A stretch of DNA of 64,000 nt from an uncultured Aquimarina sp. (GTDB lineage Bacteria > Bacteroidota > Bacteroidia > Flavobacteriales > Flavobacteriaceae): NCBI GenBank assembly GCA_947499005.1, contig CANMML010000019.1, positions 1 to 64,000 of the forward strand, in the 5' to 3' direction. The stretch's first letter is position 1. Each line of letters begins with the position of its first letter. The position numbers and the translations under genes were made by a program. Below are positions 52,554 to 61,712 of this stretch, piece by piece. The notes below the pieces were generated by a model. The model had not been told where the DNA came from, did not search any database, and saw only the letters and a program-made list of their open reading frames with translations.

Positions 52554-53354
52554 CTATAAATGGCTCTCAAGGAAAAGAGCGACACCATCATTAACTCCTG
52601 CTTCGGTGTGGTATTCAGCCACTTGTTTAACTTCATCTTTAGCATTTGCAACAGCGACCCCATATCCAACTGCATTTAGCATTTCAATATCATTATAATT
52701 ATCCCCAAATGCAACAGCTTCTGCCATTGTAATAGTAGGGTATAGGTTGTTTAATATGTAAGAAATAGCTGTTTTTTTGGAAATGGTCTTAGGGGCTACC
52801 TCTATATATGTAGATTTAGAACGATAGATGTGCAGTTCATTTCCAAATTGCTCTTCTAGATAAATAAATAATCTATCTATATCATCGATATTACCCATAC
52901 ACATAATCTTATGTGCGCCAATATCTTTACTGTTCCATAAAGCGATTACCTCTTGATTCGATAAAACACTAGCTTCTACTTTAGTATTGTTTATTTCACG
53001 TAAAGCCCAATAATCTTTTTTAGGTACATACCAGTCATCATTATGATAAAGGCTGAAATGAATTTTAGAATCAAATAATGTTATTTGCTCTGTAATGTTA
53101 TTCGGTATTTCGGTAGAATGTACAATTTTATCATTAACTAAAATAAGCCCTCCATTATAGGCGATAATGGGTTGATCTTCTATGGTTCCCATTTGCTGTA
53201 AATGTCGCATAGCTTTGGGCATTCTTGCCGAAATCAATACGATTGGCACCGCTTCTTTTATAGCTTTAAAAGTAGCTATAGTTTTTGAGGATAGTACACG
53301 ATCTTTATCAATTAGAGTACCATCAATATCCGAAAATACAATTCTAATACCCAT
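52554..53354 (-). CDS. Cof-type HAD-family phosphatase
   Basis: The 266-residue protein has the HAD motif I FSDIDGTLIDKD, motif II VLISAR, and motif III/IV KKTAISYIL with FGDNYNDIEMLN. The large cap insert is typical of the Cof/IIB subfamily, which hydrolyses sugar phosphates or FMN and related metabolites. Its start codon overlaps the TIGR03643 stop by one base. Confidence 0.93.
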   Translation of the reverse strand: MGIRIVFSDIDGTLIDKDRVLSSKTIATFKAIKEAVPIVLISARMPKAMRHLQQMGTIEDQPIIAYNGGLILVNDKIVHSTEIPNNITEQITLFDSKIHFSLYHNDDWYVPKKDYWALREINNTKVEASVLSNQEVIALWNSKDIGAHKIMCMGNIDDIDRLFIYLEEQFGNELHIYRSKSTYIEVAPKTISKKTAISYILNNLYPTITMAEAVAFGDNYNDIEMLNAVGYGVAVANAKDEVKQVAEYHTEAGVNDGVALFLESHL

Positions 53355-53662
53355 TATCTTTTAGCGATTTTATTGCCAGTAATTTGGCGTTGTCTCGAAC
53401 ATTTAAAACGTGTAACACCATCGGTTCTTAAATAGCGATGTTTTGTAGAACGTCCTTGAACTCTTTTGCGCCAACGTTTAAAACTTGAAGGTTTCATTTC
53501 TAAACGCATTAACTTAATAATTTGCGGTTCGGAAATGCCGAATTGAAATGCTATAGCTTCAAAAGGAGTACGATCCTCCCAAGCCATTTCAATAATACGG
53601 TCAAGTTCTCTTTCGCTAAACGTAAGTGTAGTTTTATTAGAAGTCAATGATAATGCAGTCAT
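53354..53662 (-). CDS. TIGR03643/DUF2805 family protein
   Basis: The 102-residue basic protein has the family pattern RIIEMAWEDRTPFEAIAFQF followed by GISEPQIIKLMR and a SFKRWRKRV segment. The central part looks like a helix-turn-helix, so nucleic acid binding is possible, but the role is not established. It starts an operon with the HAD phosphatase and the M61 peptidase. Confidence 0.88.
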   Translation of the reverse strand: MTALSLTSNKTTLTFSERELDRIIEMAWEDRTPFEAIAFQFGISEPQIIKLMRLEMKPSSFKRWRKRVQGRSTKHRYLRTDGVTRFKCSRQRQITGNKIAKR

Positions 53663-53703
53663 AGAATTTAAGCAAAGATAATAAATCCTACTCTTTTTAG
53701 GGT

Positions 53704-56256
53704 TTAGAAAGGGTAGTTGATCCCGATGTTAAAAACAGCTTCATTTAGGTTCAAATTCCTAAACCATCTTCGGGATGGATTTAATGCTGGGTTATGAACT
53801 TTAAAAGCAGTGTCGAGTCTAAATATAAAGAAGCTGAAATCGTACCTAAGTCCAAAACCACTACCTACACCCAATTCTGATAAGTCTTTAACTCCTTCAA
53901 AATTAAGACTGGCATCCTCATCGAAATCATCTAGAACATTCCAAATATTTCCAGCATCTATAAAGAAGGCTCCATTAAGTGACCCTAGTATATTAAAACG
54001 ATGTTCTACATTAAAGGCTAATTTGAAGTTCGCTTCATTAAAATCATTGATCCCTCCACTAGAACCTGGGCCTAGACCATAAGCTGTCCATCCACGATTA
54101 TCATTAGATCCTCCTGCAAAATAACTCTGGGTAAAAGGAATTGTATTAGAATTGTCATAAGGTATTGCTATTCCAATAAAACTTCTGATTGCAAAAATAT
54201 TTTTATACCCCAAATTCCAATGTTTAATAAATTCGGTTTCTACTTTGAAAAATTGCGAATAGGTTACATTGAAAAGACTTAGTTGATTATTCGTATTCGG
54301 AGTCGAATTTTTTAACCTAGCTAAACTAGATAAAGTATTTCCTGCGCTTTCAATTTTTGTACGAAAGCGAAAAAAGTCTTCATCATAGATGTTTTTTCGG
54401 TTGTCATAAATAAAACTAAAACTCGAACTAAGGATTAAGTTGTCTTCGGTTAATCGCTTTCTGCGCTCGGAGATACTTCTAATACTCGAAAAGTCTCTGT
54501 CAGACACAAGCTCATTGTTGCTTAAAACAGAATTAATAAACTGATCGGTTCCTTCATTGATGATCAAATTTCGATTGTCGTCAAAGTTATTAGCGGGGAC
54601 CCCGTCTGTTCTTTGCGCTATAGAATTTAAGGTTTGATAACTACTGCGATATACATTAAAGTAGTTGCTTGTGTTCAAGTTTCTTACATATTGTAAATTA
54701 ACTAGGTCGATTTGAAATGTTTTTTTCGGAGTTGGTTTCCAATTGTAGCTGAAGGTGCCAGTAACCGTCTCTTTATCCAGTCCTATGTTTTGTTGAGAGG
54801 TAGCACTAACTTTCATTGAAGTCCTCGGAATGCTAGACTTTTTAATCCATCGATTGAGTCCGAAGGGGATCAGTATTCTAGGGAAATTCAGTTTGGCATC
54901 TAAACCAAATTCAGAAATATTAAAAAACTGATTTCTATCATCGGCAATATCATCAGATGCTCCAAAGTTACTTCTTATAGCAATTTCAAAATTTTCTGCC
55001 CTTCTAAATACATTACGGATATTAAGGGAACCGTTGACTCCGATTCCGAAATCTTGGATAGTAGAAGTTGTTACATCGAAATTAACACCAAGAACATATT
55101 TCTTTTTTGGGGTTAGTAATATATCGGCAATTAATTGCTCTTTGTTATTAGGGTCTTCTTTAAAATTGATTACAGGGTATTTGAAAACGCCCAAATTATT
55201 TAAGGAGTTATAAGTTAAGGTTCTTAAGCTGTCACTATATACGCTGTTGGGGTTAAATTGTAAAGCATTAGCTATGGCTTTAGGCTTATAACGCATCTTT
55301 CCATAAGATAAAAAGTTGATGCCTTTATAGCTTGCCGTATCCTGAATAGTTTTCTTTTTTGTTCTTAAATGGTAATCTGTGTACACATTGATATTTCCTA
55401 CTTTTCTTATAGAAAAAGGAACGCGATAGACACTATCCTGAGTAGTTATTTTTCGATCTAAAATTTTTAATTCTAAATCAACTTCGTGGTCTTTATTGAT
55501 AGTATCGGCGGTAAATTTGATGTAATCTTTTTCGAAATCAAAAAAACCATGATTTCTTAGTCGTTGTGTAATTTGATTTCTATGATCTTCTAATTCTTTG
55601 GTGTTATAGGGCTTTCCAGAGACTAAAACTTTAGAGAAATTATTTTTATATAAAGAATCTACTTGTTTCGATTCTATTTGAATTCCAATTTTAGCAGTTT
55701 TATAAGGCTTTTCGGAATCAATATAATAGCTAATTTTCGCTTTAGCTGTATCTATGGTTTGTATTTGATGTCTACTACTAACATCAAACCAGCCTCGATT
55801 CCAAAAATAAGCTTCTAGTCTTTTTTTCGACTTTTCGATCTTTTTGTTGCTAATGACAACAGGAGCTTCACCAGTATTTTTTTTCCATTCATTAAAATCT
55901 TTTCTTCTACGTGCAATTCGATTGACTTGCTTTTTGGATAACAAAGAGGTTAAAAACTTCTTTTTGCCTGGTTTTGCATTTAGTTTTTCAACATAAATAG
56001 AGTCGGCATTATTTTTAGCTAAGTTGTAAAAGTGAAGCTTTAAAGGGGATCCGAATAGTTTTCGGTTGGGCTTTTGGACAAGGTAGTTGTATAGTTTTTT
56101 GTCATCAGTTTCCTCTCCATTTACATAAATCTTATTTTCTGTAAGTAGGTATTTCTCTTTAGGAACTTTCTTAACCGCATCACATGCGACAAGAGTAATT
56201 CCAAAACAAAATAATAGTAATATTTTTACAGCAAATCTATTCAACCAAATTCTCAT
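53704..56256 (-). CDS. tamL: TamL-type outer membrane assembly lipoprotein (BamA/TamA superfamily)
   Basis: The 850-residue protein starts with a lipoprotein signal (LVACDAVKKV), then POTRA-like domains (about 40-430), then an Omp85-type beta-barrel. The barrel contains YFAGGSNDNRGWTAYGLGPG, the conserved RGW loop motif, and ends in NIGINYPF. In Bacteroidota the TamA homologue is lipidated and is called TamL; it works with TamB to insert outer membrane proteins. It is divergent from an RNA methyltransferase gene. Classification as TamL rather than another Omp85 protein rests on the lipobox. Confidence 0.85.
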   Translation of the reverse strand: MRIWLNRFAVKILLLFCFGITLVACDAVKKVPKEKYLLTENKIYVNGEETDDKKLYNYLVQKPNRKLFGSPLKLHFYNLAKNNADSIYVEKLNAKPGKKKFLTSLLSKKQVNRIARRRKDFNEWKKNTGEAPVVISNKKIEKSKKRLEAYFWNRGWFDVSSRHQIQTIDTAKAKISYYIDSEKPYKTAKIGIQIESKQVDSLYKNNFSKVLVSGKPYNTKELEDHRNQITQRLRNHGFFDFEKDYIKFTADTINKDHEVDLELKILDRKITTQDSVYRVPFSIRKVGNINVYTDYHLRTKKKTIQDTASYKGINFLSYGKMRYKPKAIANALQFNPNSVYSDSLRTLTYNSLNNLGVFKYPVINFKEDPNNKEQLIADILLTPKKKYVLGVNFDVTTSTIQDFGIGVNGSLNIRNVFRRAENFEIAIRSNFGASDDIADDRNQFFNISEFGLDAKLNFPRILIPFGLNRWIKKSSIPRTSMKVSATSQQNIGLDKETVTGTFSYNWKPTPKKTFQIDLVNLQYVRNLNTSNYFNVYRSSYQTLNSIAQRTDGVPANNFDDNRNLIINEGTDQFINSVLSNNELVSDRDFSSIRSISERRKRLTEDNLILSSSFSFIYDNRKNIYDEDFFRFRTKIESAGNTLSSLARLKNSTPNTNNQLSLFNVTYSQFFKVETEFIKHWNLGYKNIFAIRSFIGIAIPYDNSNTIPFTQSYFAGGSNDNRGWTAYGLGPGSSGGINDFNEANFKLAFNVEHRFNILGSLNGAFFIDAGNIWNVLDDFDEDASLNFEGVKDLSELGVGSGFGLRYDFSFFIFRLDTAFKVHNPALNPSRRWFRNLNLNEAVFNIGINYPF

Positions 56257-56288
56257 TTTCAGAGTAATTTCAAAAGTACACTATTTGT

Positions 56289-57023
56289 ATGGTAAGCAAA
56301 AATCAAAAGAAACTGATTCGCAGTTTAAAAATGAAAAAATTCCGAAAGCAACACGAGCTTTTTGTCGCAGAAGGGGTAAAAGTGATAAATGAGTTTGCTA
56401 GACAAGGTTTCGAATTGGAGTTTTTGTTTGTTGAAAAAGGTTATGAGGAGCATTTTATTTCTTTTGAAAATGAAATGATTTTAATTTCTTCAGAAGAACT
56501 CAAGCAAATTACTTTTTTAACTACTTCACAAAAAGCGTTAGCCGTATTCAGAATAAAAAAAGTTACCTATAATGAAGAAAAAGGATTGCAATTGGTATTA
56601 GATGATATCAATGATCCAGGGAATTTAGGAACCATTATTCGACTAGCAGATTGGTTTGGGGTAGAGGAGATTATATGCTCTTTAAATACAGTAGATTGTT
56701 ATAACCCAAAGGTGGTACAGTCTACCATGGGGTCTTTAGCAAGAGTTAAGGTAACTTATCTAAATATAGAAGTGTTTTTACAAGAAGTAGATAAACCTGT
56801 TTATGGTGGTTTTATGGATGGGGAAAATATTTATAAATCTAAACTTCCCAAAAAAGCAGTAATTGTAATGGGAAATGAAGCGAATGGAATTTCATCAACG
56901 ATAGAGCAACTAATAACAAAAAGAATAGCCGTACCAAGATTTGGAGCTTTACAAGAAACAGAAAGCTTAAATGTTGCTACGGCTACTGCAATTCTTCTAA
57001 GTGAATTTAGAAGAAGTGGTTAA
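56289..57023 (+). CDS. TrmH/SpoU-family RNA methyltransferase
   Basis: The 244-residue SPOUT methyltransferase modifies the 2'-O of ribose in rRNA or tRNA. It has an N-terminal L30e-like substrate-binding region (about 1-95) and the SpoU core with DDINDPGNLGTIIRLADWFG, MGNEANGIS and LNVATATAILLSEF, the knot that binds S-adenosylmethionine. The target base is not known. It is divergent from tamL with 32 bases between starts. Confidence 0.93.
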   Translation: MVSKNQKKLIRSLKMKKFRKQHELFVAEGVKVINEFARQGFELEFLFVEKGYEEHFISFENEMILISSEELKQITFLTTSQKALAVFRIKKVTYNEEKGLQLVLDDINDPGNLGTIIRLADWFGVEEIICSLNTVDCYNPKVVQSTMGSLARVKVTYLNIEVFLQEVDKPVYGGFMDGENIYKSKLPKKAVIVMGNEANGISSTIEQLITKRIAVPRFGALQETESLNVATATAILLSEFRRSG

Positions 57024-57036
57024 TACGATTTGAAAA

Positions 57037-58230
57037 TTACTCTATAATAATTTGTTGAGTAACATCTCCTTTTGATGTTTCAAGATTTAAGAAATAATTT
57101 CCAGGAGCTAATCCTGCATTTATTTTTATAGAAATAGAAGATCCTTGCTCAATAATTTCTGGGCTATCCACTAACTGTGCAAGACTGTTGAATAATTTTA
57201 CGCTAGTTATAGAAATAACACTGGTTGAAGTGATATTTAAAGTATCTTTTTTAGGATCGATTGGGTTAGGAGAAATAACTAGAGATTTAGGGTCGCTGAA
57301 GTTATCAGTGCTAAGATTAGAATCTGGTAAATCGAAAGGGTGTCTTATTCCTATTACAGGAGAAAAATCCACAGAATATAAATTACCAACTCCAGTTACG
57401 AAAAGTAAATTTTTATCTGCCCCTCCAAAAGTACAGTTAGTTACTTTTTCAGGAAAATCTATAGTTTGTATAGGGGCTAATTGTGTTCCATCGAAAATGT
57501 GAACTTTAGCTTTAGCAGTCACATAAAGTTTCCCATCAGTATCTACAGCCATACCATCAGCTTCTGAGATAGGAGGTACAGGGTCTGGAAGTTCTCCAAA
57601 CAGCACACGATTAGATACAGCCCCAGTACTTAGGTCAATATCATATTTGTATATATCTTTTAGAGAAGTATTGTTTACGTATAAGTTTAACCCATCAGGA
57701 GAAATGATGATTCCGTTAGGATTTGTTGTTCCAAAATCATCTAGCTTTACAACTACTCCATCAGGTTGTCTGTAGTAAATAGCAGTACTAGGTTGTGTAA
57801 TAGGAAGTTCGAAACTTGGATCAGTAAAATATAACCCACCTCTTTTGTCGTAGCAAAGATCATTTGGGCCGTTGAAAGGCTCGCCATTAAAAGTACTAAC
57901 TAAAGTTTCAATTAATGTCCCGTCAACTTCGCGAAGTGTTATACTTCCAGTACTTCCTTCACAAACGGTTAGTTTTTCATTAGCATTAAACATAAGACCG
58001 TTGGCTCTACTAGAACCAGAATAAGCAGTGGTAAATTCACCCGAAGTAAGATTGTATCTAAGAACTAGACTTCTTGGAATGTCCGTAAAATAAATATTAT
58101 CTACACCGTCCCAAACAGGGCCTTCTGTAAAACTAAAATTGGCAACACTGGCACTAAGGTTTACAGGAGTTTGCGCATAAGTAGCGAAAATGATGGACGA
58201 AAAGAGTGTTAATACAGTAAGAATTTTCAT
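57037..58230 (-). CDS. SMP-30/gluconolactonase-like protein with T9SS sorting domain
   Basis: The 397-residue protein has a signal peptide (1-19) and a six-bladed SMP-30/gluconolactonase propeller (about 22-300). Typical segments are FTEGPVWDGVDNIYFTDIP, NGPNDLCYDKRGGLYFTDPS and NPNGIIISPDGLNLYVNNTS. A T9SS type A sorting domain follows (about 310-397, ISPNPIDP...). It is probably secreted or surface-attached. Family members hydrolyse lactones with a divalent metal; the substrate here is unknown. Confidence 0.88.
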   Translation of the reverse strand: MKILTVLTLFSSIIFATYAQTPVNLSASVANFSFTEGPVWDGVDNIYFTDIPRSLVLRYNLTSGEFTTAYSGSSRANGLMFNANEKLTVCEGSTGSITLREVDGTLIETLVSTFNGEPFNGPNDLCYDKRGGLYFTDPSFELPITQPSTAIYYRQPDGVVVKLDDFGTTNPNGIIISPDGLNLYVNNTSLKDIYKYDIDLSTGAVSNRVLFGELPDPVPPISEADGMAVDTDGKLYVTAKAKVHIFDGTQLAPIQTIDFPEKVTNCTFGGADKNLLFVTGVGNLYSVDFSPVIGIRHPFDLPDSNLSTDNFSDPKSLVISPNPIDPKKDTLNITSTSVISITSVKLFNSLAQLVDSPEIIEQGSSISIKINAGLAPGNYFLNLETSKGDVTQQIIIE

Positions 58231-58309
58231 GATTAAAGCATTGATTGTTTATCGTTTTATTCAGTAATATTAAGTTTTTTTGTTGAATTATTTATCGTTC
58301 ATAGTGAAA

Positions 58310-58340
58310 AGTGTATCAAATTGTTACACTCTTATATTTG
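58310..58340 (+). promoter_or_regulatory. Inverted repeat and -7 box upstream of the peroxiredoxin gene
   Basis: AGTGTA (58310-58315) and TACACT (58325-58330) are perfect 6-bp arms of a 21-bp inverted repeat that ends two bases before the -7 box TATATTTG (58333-58340). A regulator bound here would sit on the promoter. Confidence 0.45.
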
Positions 58341-58428
58341 AACGTTAATTCTTTATTAAAATTGAATTCCTAGTAAGTTAGTAGGGTAAAAGGAGACTAT
58401 CTTTAAAATAAATTTTAAATCATCAAAA

Positions 58429-59067
58429 ATGGCACATATAAGACTAGGAGATGAAGCTCCAAATTTTACAGCACAAACCTCTCAAGGCGAAATCAGTTTT
58501 CATGATTGGATAGGAGATAGTTGGGCGATTTTATTTTCGCATCCAGCAGATTATACGCCTGTATGTACTACAGAATTAGGAACCGTGGCTAATTACAGTG
58601 CCGAATTTGAAAAACGCAATGTTAAGCCAATAGCATTAAGTGTTGATGGATTAGAATCACATTTAGGATGGATTAAAGATATTAACGAAACTCAAAACAC
58701 CGAAGTTAATTTTCCGATCATCGCAGATGAAGATCGTAAAGTGGCGGAGTTATATGATATGATTCATCCGAATGCAGATAACAAACTTACGGTTCGTTCG
58801 GTATTTATTATTGATGCCAATAAAAAGGTAAAATTGACACTAACTTACCCTGCATCAACAGGAAGGAATTTTGATGAATTATTAAGAGTAATCGATTCGT
58901 TACAACTTACAGCTTATCACAAAGTAGCGACACCAGCAAACTGGAACCATGGAGATGACTGTGTTATTGTTCCTGCGGTAAAGAATGAAGAAATTGCAGA
59001 TTTATTTCCTAAAGGACATAAAGAAGTAAAACCTTATTTACGTTTAACTCCTCAGCCTAATATTTAA
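58429..59067 (+). CDS. 1-Cys peroxiredoxin (Prx6 type)
   Basis: The 212-residue cytoplasmic enzyme reduces peroxides. The peroxidatic cysteine is Cys46 in SHPADYTPVCTTELG, followed by ALSVDGLESHLGWI. The C-terminal extension, with WNHGDDCVIVP and KEVKPYLRLTPQP, marks the Prx6 class. A promoter with a palindrome lies about 90 bases upstream. The transcript ends at the long hairpin at 59113. Confidence 0.95.
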   Translation: MAHIRLGDEAPNFTAQTSQGEISFHDWIGDSWAILFSHPADYTPVCTTELGTVANYSAEFEKRNVKPIALSVDGLESHLGWIKDINETQNTEVNFPIIADEDRKVAELYDMIHPNADNKLTVRSVFIIDANKKVKLTLTYPASTGRNFDELLRVIDSLQLTAYHKVATPANWNHGDDCVIVPAVKNEEIADLFPKGHKEVKPYLRLTPQPNI

Positions 59068-59112
59068 TTTAGGGATTAAGCTTCATTATTAGGAAGTAAC
59101 ATAAAACAGATT

Positions 59113-59164
59113 AAAAGCCAAGTTTCTACCATTTTGAATTCAGCATGATAGAAACTTGGCTTTT
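59113..59164. terminator. Bidirectional terminator between peroxiredoxin and methyltransferase genes
   Basis: AAAAGCCAAGTTTCTA pairs perfectly with the 16 bases at 59149-59164. The loop has 20 bases, and T-rich sequence follows on both strands. The two genes converge here. Confidence 0.85.
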
Positions 59165-59185
59165 ATGTTTTGATAATTGAAGTGT

Positions 59186-60139
59186 TTATTGTTTTCTGAA
59201 TACCATTTTTACAGTACCTCCTTTTTTAAATAAAGATGCCACTCCATCTGTAATCACAAAAAGAGGAAAGCTTAACCAATGAAATAACTTTTGAATGAAT
59301 AAATGAAGAGCGCTATATTCTTTGGTATAGATTTTATTTCCTTTTAAGTGTTCGTAAAGGACTTCTCGTTTTGGAAATGCTACATTCAAAATGCTTTGTT
59401 GAACACCAAAAGGGCTAAATTGAGGAGAGAAATAACTTTCTGAAACTATTTCCCATCCAAGTTTAGATAACTCTTTTTTTAGAATTTTAGGAGGAAATAG
59501 ATTAAGATGTTTTGGAGGGTCTAAGTGTAACCAATTCCCCTTAAAAATGGTTGCTTGCCAACTATCAATATTTGGGATTTCAATTTGTAATATAGCATTT
59601 GGTTTGGCGATACCAGAAATAATTTCTAGAGATTCTTTAGGGGCATCCAAATGTTCAAATACATGCGTCAGTATAATAGCATCGAAACTCTCTTTAGCAT
59701 AAGTGTCTTTTTGTAAAACACCTACATGTAATTTTATTTCTGAATGTTTGCTAGCTCTTTCAGCAGATTTTCCTGGAGGTTCAATTCCGTGTAATTCTAT
59801 GTTTTTTTGTTTCCCGAGATTGACTAAAAAACTTCCATTACCACAACCGATATCAAGGACTTTAGAGTGATTTGGTAATTTTCTAGCAAATCTTTTTGCA
59901 TTTTGTTGTCTAAACCAGTCTATTACTCGCTCAACCGTTGGATTGAATTTTTTTTCTCCTACACCATAATAGTTTTCGTCATAAGCTTTAGCCATTTGAT
60001 CAGCTGTAGGTTTGGGATCTAGAAAATAAATTCCGCAATCATTACAGTGATTTAATTGATACTTGTCATTAAAGATGTCAGTAAAAGAAATCCAAGCTTT
60101 GTTTTCTGAAGACTGACAGTATATGCACTTTGATGTCAT
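59186..60139 (-). CDS. Class I SAM-dependent methyltransferase with N-terminal zinc ribbon
   Basis: The 317-residue protein begins with CIYCQSSENK and later CNDCG, a zinc ribbon typical of methyltransferases next to sugar-modifying enzymes. A Rossmann domain follows, with VLDIGCGNGSFLVNLG (SAM motif I) and AIILTHVFEHLDAPKE. C-terminal hydrophobic segments suggest membrane contact. The acceptor is unknown; glycans are a fair guess. The gene is alone. Confidence 0.85.
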   Translation of the reverse strand: MTSKCIYCQSSENKAWISFTDIFNDKYQLNHCNDCGIYFLDPKPTADQMAKAYDENYYGVGEKKFNPTVERVIDWFRQQNAKRFARKLPNHSKVLDIGCGNGSFLVNLGKQKNIELHGIEPPGKSAERASKHSEIKLHVGVLQKDTYAKESFDAIILTHVFEHLDAPKESLEIISGIAKPNAILQIEIPNIDSWQATIFKGNWLHLDPPKHLNLFPPKILKKELSKLGWEIVSESYFSPQFSPFGVQQSILNVAFPKREVLYEHLKGNKIYTKEYSALHLFIQKLFHWLSFPLFVITDGVASLFKKGGTVKMVFRKQ

Positions 60140-60299
60140 TGAAAGGGGAATGTATGGCTTGTAGTTAAAAGCTTTGTTTGTATTCGTTGTTACGAATATA
60201 TCAATTTGTCGTGATCACGCAATACAACTGTGTATGGTTACAAATGATAAAAAAGTTTTGGTTGGTCTAAGTATGTGAGATTTTAATATAGTATCAGCT

Positions 60300-60635
60300 T
60301 TATCTTTTTACAAGATATGAATTAAATGAGGTAACAGAGGATTGTTGTTGACGCCAAACTAAAATGGGAATTAAGCCAGTTATTGTTGCAATTCCTCCAT
60401 AAAACACCCATAACCCAATAGTTGCTAAAATGCCTACAACAATACTTATGATAATTATTGTGTTATTGGGATGTGCTTTTACATCATTTACATGTTTCTT
60501 GTCGATATTTCCGCAGTTGAGGCAATTAATTTGGAATTCACGACCCTGCTCCATTTGTAAGTCATGTCTAGTCTCTGAAGAAGACTTAACTTTAATATCC
60601 TTTTTACAAGAATTACGTGTAGTGTAAAGTTTCAT
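60300..60635 (-). CDS. Small membrane protein of unknown function
   Basis: The 111-residue protein has a hydrophilic N-terminal half with one cysteine pair (CLNCG), then one or two hydrophobic helices (about 58-93). I do not recognise it. It lies 6 bases downstream of the ExbD-like lipoprotein gene on the same strand, so the two may be one transcript. Confidence 0.6.
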   Translation of the reverse strand: MKLYTTRNSCKKDIKVKSSSETRHDLQMEQGREFQINCLNCGNIDKKHVNDVKAHPNNTIIIISIVVGILATIGLWVFYGGIATITGLIPILVWRQQQSSVTSFNSYLVKR

Positions 60636-60641
60636 TTTAAA

Positions 60642-60992
60642 TCAGTTAGTGTGGTAATTAATTCTAAGACTTTTGGCCTTTTGTATTTGCTCTTTAACTT
60701 TTTGAACTGTATTCATGGATACAGTTTTGTCTGTTTTTAATTTTATTATGTGATTGGCTTTTTGTTCATCAGAAAACAGTTTTAAAAGGGCTGTGATTTT
60801 AGGCTCAATATCTTCTACATTAATTAATCTTTCATTGAACGATATTTTATTTTTATCAAAAAGTCTAAACTCTATTTGAGGTTTATTTGAGCTTAATAAT
60901 TCTTTTATGTAATCATCATTCTTATTAGATGTACAGCATATTGATGATAGTAGTGAAAGTGTTATTATTGATAATATTAAAATGTATCTCAT
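60642..60992 (-). CDS. Lipoprotein with ExbD/TolR-like periplasmic domain
   Basis: From the ATG at 60990-60992 the product has 117 residues and opens with a signal (MRYILILSIITLSLLSSICC) that offers a lipobox near residues 19-20. The rest, EFRLFDKNKISFNE and HIIKLKTDKTVSMNTVQKVK, follows the periplasmic ExbD/TolR pattern: a strand, then a polar loop, then the last helix. The usual transmembrane helix with its proton-relay Asp is absent. It therefore cannot replace ExbD in the motor. The assignment is by pattern only. Confidence 0.55.
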   Translation of the reverse strand: MRYILILSIITLSLLSSICCTSNKNDDYIKELLSSNKPQIEFRLFDKNKISFNERLINVEDIEPKITALLKLFSDEQKANHIIKLKTDKTVSMNTVQKVKEQIQKAKSLRINYHTN

Positions 60993-61071
60993 ATGTTTAT
61001 TAATGTAGATAGTTTGTAAAATTAGATGGGGTGTAACTAACTTGTAGATATAGCTTGTTATGGTATCATTT

Positions 61072-61575
61072 TTAATCAATCTGTTTAAATTTCCGGCCTA
61101 TCAATTCACATTTTTTTGTGACGTTCCAAAATCCATAACCAGCAACACCAGTTGGGATTTTCCAATAAATAATTTCTCCATTTCGTTTTCTTAATCCAAA
61201 TTCCGAAAAATATCCATCATGTTGTGTTATAATCTTTTTTACTTTATCAATGACAAATGATTTATATCCATTGTGCCATTCAAATTCTGAATAATCAATG
61301 ATTTCAGTCATGTTATTCTCAATACGTATAAATTTCTTAGTTGTATTGATGATAAATTCAGAGTCAGATATTTTTAAAACCAATACAGGAGTCTCATTGT
61401 TTTCTATATTGATACGTTGCTTTAGGTCAGCTTGTAATTCCGTGTCGAGTAGTTCAAATAGAGTAAAAAGTTCACTTCCATCAAAATCAAGTTTGGTTTT
61501 GTCGAAATATTTAAAGAACCAAAATTCAATTCGATCTTTTATCTGTTTAGTAGATTTTTCTGTTAATTTTTCCAT
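61072..61575 (-). CDS. Cytoplasmic protein of unknown function
   Basis: The ATG at 61573-61575 is chosen because a strong purine ribosome site (GGGGG) lies 5 bases before it; an upstream in-frame codon is poorer. The 167-residue product has no signal peptide, no membrane helix and no motif I recognise. It lies 79 bases upstream of the ExbD-like lipoprotein gene on the same strand. Confidence 0.6.
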   Translation of the reverse strand: MEKLTEKSTKQIKDRIEFWFFKYFDKTKLDFDGSELFTLFELLDTELQADLKQRINIENNETPVLVLKISDSEFIINTTKKFIRIENNMTEIIDYSEFEWHNGYKSFVIDKVKKIITQHDGYFSEFGLRKRNGEIIYWKIPTGVAGYGFWNVTKKCELIGRKFKQID

Positions 61576-61712
61576 TTCCCCCAATACATTAAAACAATAA
61601 TAATATTTTAAAAACAAAAATCCAGATTTGAAATCTTTCAAATCTGGATTAGTGAGTTTATAATCTAACTTCTATCAGCGAAGCGATCTAATATCTAAAT
61701 TCTAGTATCTAT

